Source: Sphagnum compactum
Lineage: Eukaryota > Bryophyta > Sphagnopsida > Sphagnales
NCBI GenBank assembly: GCA_965153455.1
Contig: OZ234493.1
Coordinates: 4,092,001-4,156,000, forward strand
DNA: 64,000 bases
Direction: 5' to 3'
Made by a program: the position numbers and the translations under genes. Every line of letters starts with the position of its first letter. Position 1 is the stretch's first letter. The notes beneath the pieces are model-generated. The model had not been told where the DNA came from. It saw nothing but the letters and a program-made list of their open reading frames with translations, and did no database searches. Positions 12,701-23,118 of the stretch are shown here, piece by piece.

Positions 12701-14150
12701 ACTTTATGATGTTTAGTTCGACAAGGATGTTTATTTTTTCCATTTTTATTTGTCTTCACAATTGATGTTATTGGTTACTTGCTTGGAAGCTTAAGTCATG
12801 GTGTGTGTGAACCACATTTTTGGGTGGCAACTAACTTACAAATCCATATTTGTGGATGATACGACTTTGTATCTTAAAAGGATAGTGGCAAATTCGGACA
12901 AACCGAATCATGCGCTTACTTTTTTTTACAATGCAAATGGGGCAAATGTGAAGTAGTGGAAGTCTTTAGCCATATGGGCTTCCAACCTAGCTTGAAATTG
13001 TGATTGGGGAAGTGATCCAAACTTGTGTTGGGTAATTTCAAAGGGGCAAGGCGTCAAGTACCTGGGCTTGCAGGTGGGTTTCCATTCTTTGACCAAGGTT
13101 AATTTTGTTTTGAAACCAAAGCTCAATAGTTGGTATGGTCAAAATCATGTATAATCAAATGAAGAGTTTGATAAAAAATTGCATTTGGGGGAGTCATGTG
13201 AATAAAATTCAAATGAAGGTCGAATGGGACATTATCACCTTCCCAATTTATAAAGGTGTGTTGGGGATCCTAAATTTTAATTTCTACTAATGTAAGGCCC
13301 AAGTTGAGTTTTTGCTAACTAAACTAATGGTCTTTCATTCAGTAAGGAGTCATGAAAAATCTTGCTTTAGAAATAGGTTGCTTTGACGCAACTTCAAGGA
13401 AAAAATTGTTTTGCCATGCCCCTAAACTTTAACTAGTTGTTCACAATGAATAAGTTTCACATGAGGATTGCTTTCCCATTTTGGAACACCTTGTTAGGTG
13501 CCTAGAGGAATGTGCATGACAAGTGATTGATTAAGTTAGACTTTAACAAGTTTGAGGAAATGTTAAGACAACCTACGTTTGGTAACCTTTGTATCCCATA
13601 CCTAGCTTTGGATGAACTTGTTGTCAAAACGCAAATAGGGAGAGAAATTTCTTTAGTTGAAGGCATTCAAATCAGAGACTTATGGGGCAATCAAAGTTTT
13701 AATTGGAAACAATTCAAAAACTTGGGTATGTGCCAAATGATTGTTTTGATAACAATTCATGTTGCTTCCATTATACCATGGGATTTGGGAGCTCTGATCC
13801 ACAATTTTTCTCAAGAAGATTATGTGAATCTTAGCTTGGGAGTCTTGTTAATTATTGCTGTGGATTAGGTCTATTTCATTTTGGATATCACAAGGGAATT
13901 AGTCAATGCGTACGAATTGAAAGTTTACATAAACTCAAGGAAGTTGGAGTGGACATCCACCTAGCTCATTCAACTCTCTTTAGTTGACATTACAAAAATG
14001 TGAGTTTTAGTTCACAAGGGATTGAAGGGTCATTTTCAATTGACAATGTTTGAGAATTTAAAAGAATTTTGTGTTTTGACAACCCCACATGATAATTGTA
14101 GTGAGGCATCATGGCTGTGATTAGGTCTTGCACATGGTGTTCACAATTAG
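9780..14150 (+). mobile_element. Decayed LINE (L1-like non-LTR retrotransposon)
   Basis: Fragments of both LINE proteins appear in order on the + strand, broken by many stops and frameshifts. Near 9990-10160 is an ORF1 DUF4283-like stretch (FSKWQTHFNSS). Near 10430-10490 is a degenerate zinc knuckle (KFCHFAKNCP). Reverse transcriptase motifs follow: FDFEKSFDHIN at 12545, VRQGC at 12716 in the same frame, and FVDDTTLYL at 12849 in a shifted frame. Two stops follow the first motif directly. Downstream are QGVKYLGLQVGFH (about 13046), an EWDIITFPIYKG block (about 13220) and the typical C-terminal region of plant LINE ORF2 (13527-13800). The boundaries are approximate and I found no poly(A) tail or target-site duplication. 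Confidence 0.8.
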
Positions 14151-15929
14151 TCAATTTTTATGTTATTTCAATATGGTTTCATTCATGGGTTGCTCTGGGA
14201 TTTAAACAAATGGACTTGTAGAGCATAAAATGGTATTGGTCATGGACACTTCCTTGGGAGTTTAATAAGTTGAGGATATTGGCATAACAAAGGCAAGCAA
14301 AATGGAGAAACATTCTTTCATTTCCAAGCTTAAGGATCTTGGATTAAATGAACAATAATGTACCAACTTGCTTTGGTGAATGTGGCACCATTCTTGGCCT
14401 TGCAAAGTGGCGACTTTGATGTGAATCATATTTAGCAATGGTTTGCCAATGGATTCTTGGCTTGCATATATGGGCTTGGATGCTTATTGCAAAATGTGTG
14501 ACATGGGCATGAGTAAGAGACCTTTCCATTGCCTTAAAGACTGCATGAAGGTTTAGTTAATTTGGTCAACATTTGATAGGATTCAACACCTCTAGAGGTA
14601 AAGATGATTTGTCACAAGAACGTCAACAAATTTTGGATATCCCTTGGGTTCCATTTGTTCTGGGTGAGTTTCCTTATGTGGTCCATGATGTTGCTTCACA
14701 TGATGTTTTGATCATCCTAGTGGGTTATTTTTCTTGACATAAGCCATTGTTATTCTTAGGGCATTCATTTTGATTTTCACTTGGTTTGAGTGTTGCGTGT
14801 GGATATACAGAATGGGCGTGTGAATTTAGCACAATGGTGACACGGATTTTGAACTATGGTCAAAATCGGTTGAGCACGGTCTGATAGATTAAGGCCCACT
14901 TTAGACTAGGGTCTGGGGTCCAATTTCCTAAGAACCAATTTGGACCGATTTGAAGCAAATTGAATCCTTGAGTTGGATTGTACCTTGGTCCCTAGCCTGA
15001 TTCTTGGTTCTCCAAATCAGGAGCTCTCCTTTTAGCACTGTTTTTTTGGGTCCGAACCAATTGATTTTCCCTCCAAAACAGGTGCCTCAATGTAGGTTGA
15101 GCCTCTCAATTTGCCATTTTTTGGTCTTGGGCCCTTGTCTAAAGGCGTTGGGGGACCGATTTAAAGCTTTTGACCAATAAGATTGCTTGAATTCATTAGT
15201 CCCTGGACCTTGGACCCTTTGTTAAACCAACCATTAAGTTATACTTGAGGTACTGACAGAATCCATTGAACAGATTTGATTCCTGGACATTCATTTCTAT
15301 CATTGTGCATTTAATACTCAACTCCCTAACGTACATATATATACACACACACAAAGAGACGCACAGACTCATCCATCCACATCTGTTTTGGGCCTTCCAC
15401 ATTTGGAAAGGTATAGTTTTCAATTAGCGCAAAATTCAGGCCAGGGAGCAGCAGCTTCCTGAAAATGCAAAGGGAAAAATCACCGCTGGCCGGCCTGCTG
15501 GGGCCGGGATCTCAAATATCCGGACGGGTCTATTTTCAGACCCTTCTCCTCTACGCTTTTCACTCCCAAATCAGCCACGTCAAAGAAAAAAGGTACCAAA
15601 AAAAGAAAAAAGGAGATGAGTTTGTGGATAAAAACCGTCTACCCCAACAGAACGCCACGCTGCCACGTGTAAAGACTAGCGCTGACCGTCCGATGACGAT
15701 CGTCGTCCACAATCGGGATCGCTCGCTGTTCGTCCTCGGCTTATCATATTAAAAAGAATGTGTGGACCACGACACTCGACTGCTTCTGACCTGGAACTCG
15801 AGTGCGTGTGAATATCGCGGCCGTGGAATTTCGGCTGTGGACGGATTGGATTGAGTTTTGGCAGGCAAAGGGGAAGAAGCCTTTGGATGGATATAGACTA
15901 TAGACTATAGACAGCCCTACTTTTTTTTG
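14151..15929. other. Intergenic; transposon-like at first, GC-richer after 15450
   Basis: The first part may continue the LINE 3' end. From 15450 to 15900 the base composition rises in GC and includes a G-box, which might be a distal promoter region, but no gene is recognised. Near 15893-15912 is a short TATAGAC tandem run. Confidence 0.35.
15664..15669. promoter_or_regulatory. G-box CACGTG
   Basis: A perfect CACGTG core in GCCACGTGTA, the usual binding site of plant bZIP and bHLH factors. It is about 2.1 kb from the J8 start codon, so any link to that gene is speculative. Confidence 0.25.
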
Positions 15930-17010
15930 TTGGAAATTTTATTGAAGGGAGTGGGGGGGGGAAAAAAAAACTATGGACCTGTGGGCTACTTATTAGGAGT
16001 TTTTTTTAATTAAAAAAATTTGGGGGTGGGGAAGGGGGTGTATAACTTGGGGTATTGATTTTATTTCTCATAGTTGCAATAACGTGGTACCTATTCATTG
16101 AATTGAGGGGTGGGCCGCCCGGGGTCCTTTTGGGTGATTTTTTGGGGGTGTTTTTTTTTTGTGTGGGGGTGCCCTTGTATTGGGATACCTAGTTGTGATT
16201 AAATGGCTTTGTCATGTGATGGAAAGTATGGTTCATTGATTGAGGGGGCAATGGCTGGAGCAAACATGAGAACGGAATTGGACATTTTGCTATGTCCCAC
16301 TTGGGTTGGGGGAGAGGGGAGAGGGGGGGGAAGAAACTCAAGCTTTTGGCTTTTCCTTTGTGAGTTTGAGTGTTTGTTCATCGTGTTAAGAATCTTTCTT
16401 TTGTGTGCTGAAAACAAAACAAGAAAGTAGGAGAGGACCTTAACAAAAGAAAGGCCAATCAATCATACATGATTTCTAATACACTTGAATGACTTCCAAT
16501 TCGTCTTCAACTTCAAAGTGGGCCACACTAGGGCTACACGAAACCCAAATCCCACTACCCTATACAAGACCCATTTGAATGACGAAACTAACCAATAGAA
16601 ACCTCCTTCACCAACAACCAATGGAGACCTCAATAACTAACTTCCATTCAATACTCGTGTACAATCTCATATGTGTGTGTGTGTGTGTGTGTGTGTGTAC
16701 CCCTTGTTGTTACCCCCTACTCTTTTTGAGTTCTTTATTTGTCTTGTGCTTGTCCTTGCCAAGTCAACAAACTTTGGAACTTCGTAGCTCCATAACATGG
16801 GAAGTTAGTGGTGACGACAAATGAACCAAATCCCTTAAATACATGAAAAAAAGATAAAATGGGACCCCACAAATAAATACAAATCAATCTCCCCACCCAG
16901 AAAAAAAAAAAAAAAAAAACCCACCGGGCCCAAACATTTAAAAAAAAAAAAAAGACCTCTTCACAATAACACTTGTTTACAGAGAGACCCCCCTCCCCCC
17001 CCCCCAAAAA
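15930..17010. repeat. Homopolymer-rich low-complexity stretch
   Basis: Runs of G, A, T and C follow one another: G/A near 15950-15970, T/A near 16000-16020, G and T near 16140-16160, A near 16900-16920 and 16938-16953, C near 16985-17005. A GT microsatellite sits inside. This may be real low-complexity DNA or poorly resolved sequence. Confidence 0.6.
16672..16698. repeat. (GT)n microsatellite
   Basis: An uninterrupted run of about 13 GT dinucleotides. Confidence 0.95.
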
Positions 17011-17764
17011 AGAAAAAGAAAAAGAAAAAGTTCATTGGTCCATTTCAAAATTATTTTTTTCTTCGTGTTTGCTCGCTCTGTGTATGTGTGTGTTTTTTAA
17101 TTGCTTTGGTTCTGTTTTGTTTTCTGGGTGTGTTTCTTTCTGTTGCTGCGCGCGATCGGCTCCGCGGTGACGGGAAGGAGAGTATCGCAGACTTGGAGGA
17201 CGTCGGGCGCGGCTCTCTCTCTCTCTCTCTATGTCTCTTTCTCTTTGTGTCTTCTCGCATTTGAGCACTTGACTATCGCGACGAGAAACTTGAGGTACTC
17301 GTGCGATCGTTGCATTTTTCTCTATAGAGTTGACAGTGAAAAGGGGCTCGGTTGTTTTGTTCAAAGCATCTGGGGAGAGCTTGTTTTTTGCAGAAAGCGG
17401 AGGGGAGGATTGCTGTTTCTCAAGCGGGCGTGGAGTGTCGTTCTAAGGTGTTGTCAAGCTTTATATTATCTGGTGTCACAACACTGGACGCTGTGGTACG
17501 CACTTTCTATCTATCGGACCGTCAATGTGATTGTTGCAGCATGAGAAGCAGACTTTTCGTTTTTCTTCTCTTGGAGAGGAATGCTTGGAGAGGAATGATT
17601 TGGATGTCGATAGTTGTGATTGCTCATTGTGAAATAGTGCCATAATTTCGAGCTTCTTTTTGGTATGAATGTACTCTGTTTGAGCTCAGGAGTGTGATAG
17701 ACGGCAGCCGTTTGCTTTTTTTCTCTCCAGTGAAAAGAAGCTTGGCAGAGAGCTTGTGGAAAGC

Positions 17765-18386
17765 ATGGCGCAGAGGATGGCGAGTTCGATGATCACGGGC
17801 AGCAGCAAGTCGGTACCTATCCACGGAAGTTCATTCCACGGTGACTCGCTTCTCTCTTCCTCACCGAGATCTTGCGGTCTCGCTTCCAATCCGAGAATAA
17901 GACCAGGTCAGGGAGTGATTGCGATGATGCCGTTGACAGAGGGAGGAGCAGTCAAGGATCACTATGCAACTCTAGGAGTGAGTCCTGGCGCCAGCAAGCA
18001 TGAGATCAAGAAGGCATACCGACGACTGGCTCTTCAGTATCACCCTGATGTATGTGACGGTGAACATTGCAGCTTGAACTTCCAGCAAATCAACAAAGCA
18101 TACGAGGTAAACACACTCTTCCATGCCTCCTCAGTTGTCATTTTCCCATTTCTGTTTTGCGTCGGTTTGGAATTTACACTCTTGTTCTTTGTTTCTTTTT
18201 GTGTGTGTGTAGAGTCTGCTAAGCAAAAGGACTTTGCAGTTTGGAGAGTTTGAGGACGATCTTTCTGATAACCTTGAGGGGTTCATGGGAGTTGGAGATG
18301 ATTGCTGGGAGGATTGGGAAGAGTGGATGGGATGGGAAGGAGCTGGAATTCGAGACTTCTCCAGCCATGTTAATGTCCACACATGA
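17765..18386 (+). CDS. J8: Chloroplast DnaJ protein J8 (J-domain co-chaperone)
   Basis: A small type III J-protein that stimulates Hsp70 ATPase in the chloroplast stroma; Arabidopsis J8 is linked to photosynthetic performance. Two exons, 17765-18106 and 18213-18386, join in phase 0 across a 106-bp GT-AG intron and give 171 residues (Arabidopsis J8 is of similar size). Residues 1 to about 60 are Ser-rich and low in acidic residues, as expected of a transit peptide. The J-domain runs from about 65 to 118 with HPD at 93-95. The C-terminal tail carries the family signature [10 protein letters not shown] followed by RDFSSHVN. The start is the first ATG of this frame. A leader of more than 700 bp with a CT tract (17213-17230) and several upstream ATGs precedes it, so the transcript start and any leader intron are unresolved. 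Confidence 0.93.
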
Positions 18387-18405
18387 CTCCTGATTTTCTT
18401 AAAAC

Positions 18406-18428
18406 GAGAGAGAGAGAGAGAGAGAGAG
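18406..18428. repeat. (GA)n tract in the J8 3' flank
   Basis: A run of about 11 GA dinucleotides begins 20 bases after the J8 stop codon, so it probably lies in the 3' untranslated region. Confidence 0.9.
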
Positions 18429-20966
18429 CCCTCTGTGAACCCTTGTATGAAACCTGTACAATGCATTGCCATAGCAGGAATATTACAGAAATGAAAGGGA
18501 CCATTGGCACAACAACTGTGTCATAGTCTGCAGCGAAATGGGGTGCAGCAATACTCTTATGTACAAATGAGGATTCTAGCATCACAATGAAAAAGGTAGT
18601 ATCCCTGTCTCTCCCAAGGCCTTGCATCGATTTTATTAGATGCTGCTGCAAGAGCTACCAGGCAGTCATAGCTTCATCAAGAAAAAAGAGAATCCTCAAG
18701 ATAGGGTAGCGTCAGGAAAGCACTCGTGCTCTCTTTTCTACTGTAGCTGGTTTTCTGGATAATGAAAAGATGGTGGCAAAACTGCCCTGACCTCACCAGC
18801 TTGATAGGTATATGTTTGCTTTGCTAATTTGCCTCTTGTGTGGTGAAGCATGCCAATCTGTCCTCTCTTTCTTGCAGGAACATCATGTCCTTGATCAAGT
18901 AACTGCCATTTCCTGCAGTGGAGCGAGGAATTGTGATGGCACACTCCTCTCACCCTACACATGAATGCCACTTCAAGAGGAAGAAGACTTTGGCAGCCAA
19001 CAAGGTCAGGGATGCCAAACTACATGTGCAGTCTCTCCACCACTTCCTCCCTGCACATGAAGTGCCAATTGAATATATCAGCACAATTTCCACTCCCTCT
19101 TGAATGTGCAAGTTGGGTACCTAGTGACATATGACCACTCCCTCTCCACCACTTTTTATCCCTAATGCTAATTGTACAATGAGCAGAAATTACCACTTTT
19201 CTCTTTCCAATGTTTAAGCTGCATGATGATAGTTAACTGTTAAATGCATAGTTATGCATTACCTGCTTCAAGTTCACAAATCTATCAGGAAATTTACTAC
19301 ATTATACCAAGGCCATGTAGAGAGGGAATTCCTCATCCTGTTGAAATGTTGTGGAGACACTAAGAAAACACAGTTTGCTTCTAGCTCTGAAGAACAATTC
19401 TAAGAAAAGAGAGAACAAAATGGATTGCTTAGTATCCTGAGATAAGCGAATTTGAAGAATGTTTTAATGTAATCTCCATACTCACAGATTTCTCAATTAG
19501 ACTTCAGCTTCATGTACTTCCGTAAGCCAAATTGGGTAGCAACACTCCATAGATTCATAATTTTCCCCTGAACACCTTCTCTTGTTGCTTAGTAAATACT
19601 TCTGATCTGTCTATTATAAGTAGCACAGTTCACATTGGACAAATGTCGTTCCCATCATTTATGAGCATCTGTGTTGTGCATGGGGCTATGTCCCCCATAT
19701 TGAAGATTATAGAAGATTATAGGTGAACTCCTATTGCTGGTGACAAACCCCATCACACATATCTTGCACCTCAGGCCCATGCACACAAGATGAGTTCGGT
19801 TATAATTTGGAAACTGATGTTCTTGCTAGCCCTTCCAAATAATAACACGAAAATTACTCTTTCAGATTCTCATTCATCATGTGTGTCCCCAATGGCAATT
19901 TTGCTTCCTTTCATGATTTATATATCCCCACGTCTACTAATTTTTTCTAGGATGACTCAATGGGTTGCAAGGTTTGAACAATTGGAAAATAAGATTGGAA
20001 ATAGAGTTGATAGAAACTGCCACATTTTGTTCCAATTCACGTGTGAAAATTGTTGTCATTCGCTCATGTACAACTGGAAGTAAGTCGTATTTCATTGTTT
20101 ACACTTTTTGCACTTGAACTACTCAGTTGATGCCAACTGATTGTCATGGCACTGTTAGATCGACACCAAATACATATCAAAACTGACAAAGACACACAAC
20201 TGAAACATACATATAAGTATCTTTTGTGTTACAAATTGGACCTCCTGTAGTATGAAAATCCAGGCTCGAAAAGTACACATGTGAACAAAGAAAAACAAAA
20301 CAATGATTATTCTTATTGTGCCTCCTATTCATTTCAAAAACCTTGATTCAATTTTTGCCATTTTGGTCTCCATTTCATTGCAAGAAAAATTGAGGAGATT
20401 CAGATTAAAAACTGGAAACCATTCTGAGCATGAGAATATATGCACCTCTACAAAAACTCAATAAACTTGGAACTACCTGGAGTTAGTGACTACAAACTGA
20501 TGGCAATCTCTGTATGCATGGGAATGGTAAGCAACAGTTTGTCTGTGTGATACTTCAACAAGGGTTTCTGTGTAACTTTTGCCAGCAGCTGAACCTACTA
20601 TTGATTTGAGCACAGAAATAAGTGACCAAATATTGCTGCAAAACAATCATGCAGGAAACAAAACCCTTGAGAGACATTCTCAAAAATCACAGAAATTTCT
20701 GCTTCTCCTTTCATCCTGGAACCTCTACAATATCTTAACCAGTTGCGAGTTTCAATGCACCAAGGAGCGAAAAAAAAACCCATGAAAAGACACTGAAATT
20801 TCCAGCTTTCTGTGAACAGGTAATGGTGATGATGATACCTCACCCCAAAGCCCCCAACTTACTCTTTTGCTCCTCCTTTTATTTCCTGTCCAGCTCTGCA
20901 TTTTTCTTGCAATTACATTCAAGAACACAAAAGAATGAGAATGAAAATGCACGGAGAGAAACAATC
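18429..20966. other. Intergenic, no gene recognised
   Basis: The first few hundred bases are the probable J8 3' untranslated region. The rest shows short frames only, such as a 97-codon frame near 19790-20083, with no recognised domain. Confidence 0.45.
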
Positions 20967-21155
20967 ATGTTCATGAAATTGAGTTGGTGGTTTCTGATGT
21001 TGCAGTTTTGCTATGTGTTTTCCCTGGCAGTCCCGAAGGATAGTTCCACATTGAATACCTGGAATTGTCAACAGGCTGCTGATGCTAACCCTTTGGTCTT
21101 TGATGGCCTTGGAGTGTTGCTGTCTGATGAAGTTGTGTTGAGATTCCCTCAATAA
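20967..21155 (+). CDS. Possible small secreted-type protein, unknown
   Basis: A 62-codon frame from ATG 20967 (a second ATG follows at 20973). The first 25 or so residues are hydrophobic and look like a signal peptide (SWWFLMLQFCYVFSLAV), followed by a polar tail with one Cys and no known motif. I do not recognise a family. It could be the first exon of a longer gene or a chance frame. No neighbouring exon could be linked. Confidence 0.2.
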   Translation: MFMKLSWWFLMLQFCYVFSLAVPKDSSTLNTWNCQQAADANPLVFDGLGVLLSDEVVLRFPQ

Positions 21156-22070
21156 TGAACTCAGCACTTGGAAAATTGGAAATATCAGAGTTCTCATTCT
21201 CTACGTTGAAAGTTGAAACAAAGGCAGCAACCATTTGTCATCCTTAGGAACCAAGGCAAGCATGAAGCCTTGTTCCTCCTCTACAGTTCACACTGTCCAC
21301 TTCACAATTGATGAATGCAGGTGCACAAGTGTGGCTGTCTGTCTTGCAGGTCTCCAGGTTTGAGTTGCCCTGTCCTTTCAACCCTCCCCAAATGGTGCAT
21401 ACATGAACAAACTGGTAGATAGAGATTCCTCCCAAAAGACTTAAAACACGCACACACCATTCATGGACCCAATGAAATCTATGAAATCAAAACCTGCAAT
21501 GAAGTCCCAAGGTGCAGGAGACTATGACCATACACAGGAACAAAGATTACAAGGATATGAACACACCTTGAACATGAACAAGCAAACACAACAAAAAGCA
21601 TCTAGTGAAAGATGGACGCATCATGCATGATGGAGGATATATAATTCTTTGTCAAACTGACAAATCCTAAATCAACAACAGAACAACAGAATCTAAAAAA
21701 ATATGGCATACATTCTTGCCGTTGACTTGTGACTGCTGGTATGCACAATCTACATGATCCACCCATTTCACTGGATTATCAAAACCATGGAAATGGATTA
21801 TGGAAAATGTAGAGATCTCTAACCCTATACAGCAAGCAGGATTTGGACCTTTTCTCTGGCAGAAAGATGAAACCCTCAGATAGCAAAGATCTCATATTGG
21901 GGAGAGACAACAAAAAAGATTACCTACCTCATCTCAACCTTTGCAAAGGTATCCTTACCTCAATCTCAAGCTTGATAGAGTATTTTCATCATGGCAAACC
22001 CCATCCAACACATAGTTAGAGTGATTATTCCACACTCTCATATAGATTGCCAAGACTCTTTCACAAACGT
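21156..22070. other. Intergenic, no gene recognised
   Basis: AT-rich DNA with no convincing coding signal on either strand. Confidence 0.45.
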
Positions 22071-22757
22071 AAAGCATCATCGCATTTTTTTCTTTATATA
22101 TTTTGATCCTTCATCGGTTTGAAGAAATCTTGTTCATTGACGTCATAGAGATGTTGCAGGAACAATAACTTACACAATTCGAAAGGTACTCTCTAACCTA
22201 TTAGGGTAATTTCTATCGGGTGAAATTCACCCACTAGCTTGTCCCTCTTGACTCTCCTTATCATCATTATCCTTTTGCAATATCATTGTCATGACAACAC
22301 TTTACTTAAGAGAAAGGCATGTTAGCAAACCTTTTAGTAAAGGGGAAAAGTCTATCAGCAAACCTTTACTTAAGAGAAAGGCATGTTAGCAAACCTTTTA
22401 GTAAAGGGGAAAAGTCTATCAGCAAACCTTTCCAAATTTGAGATCTCTCCATAGCTGGTAGGCAATAAGTTGAAGGAAAGTCGGAAATTTGAAAGGGTCT
22501 ACTGATAAACCCTTCTCTTAAATAAAATGTTGTCGTGACAATGAGACTGCAAAAAGACAACATTGTGTTGATAAGGACAATGAAAAAAGACAAATTGATG
22601 CGTAACTTTCATCTGATCGAAGTTATTTCAACAAGTTAGATGATAAATTTCAAATTGTAAATTACTACTCTTACAACATCATTATAATGTTAACAAACAA
22701 GATTTTTTCAACCCATTGAAAGACCAAAATATACGAAGGAAAAATGCAACAATGCCT
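22071..22757. repeat. Large imperfect inverted repeat (foldback element)
   Basis: The left arm (about 22071-22440) and the right arm (about 22482-22757) are diverged reverse complements over their full length. Anchors include CATTGTCATGACAACA at 22284 against its counterpart near 22535-22550, and GAAGAAATCTTGTT at 22121 against AACAAGATTTTTTC near 22695. The spacer is only about 40 bases. No transposase frame is inside. It resembles a foldback or long-TIR miniature element; a hairpin RNA locus is an alternative. Exact ends and target-site duplications were not found. Confidence 0.75.
22301..22428. repeat. Perfect 64-bp tandem duplication
   Basis: Copies 22301-22364 and 22365-22428 are identical. 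They lie in the left arm of the foldback only; the right arm has a single counterpart, so the duplication happened after the inverted repeat formed. Confidence 0.95.
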
Positions 22758-22932
22758 TGTATTTTTCAACTGACCTTCAGCCTCGCAGCCTTGGCGGCAT
22801 CTCCTGTACATGCAAAATTAGTCCACAATCAAAGAAGATTTGTTTGCTCGATCTGTTTAGCAATTCAGCAGCAGCAACGTTCACAAGCTCGACAACACCC
22901 AGGAATGATGATTCTTCTCTTCTAGCAGGCGC

Positions 22933-22961
22933 TAGGGTTTGGATGCAACATAAAACCCTAA
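22933..22961. promoter_or_regulatory. Pair of telo-box motifs before the SET gene
   Basis: TAGGGTTT (22933-22940) and AAACCCTAA (22953-22961) lie in opposite orientation just upstream of the first possible start codon at 22969. Telo-boxes of this kind are known in plant promoters and leaders, especially of growth and translation genes. Function here is inferred. Confidence 0.4.
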
Positions 22962-23118
22962 TTAGAGAATGCGTCTGACGGTTCTCTTTGAGAAGGGGAA
23001 AAATATCTTCTACCACGGCACGACGGCAGCAGCACCAGCAGCACGATTCTGTGTACTTCTTCTCCACGAGATCAGCGTCAAAGGATTTGCAGAAACTCCT
23101 CCTATCGCTTCTCCAAGC

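Noticed and set aside
15465-15752. 95-codon + strand frame in a GC-richer segment
   Set aside because: No similarity to a known family and no splice partner; it more likely belongs to a promoter or intergenic region.
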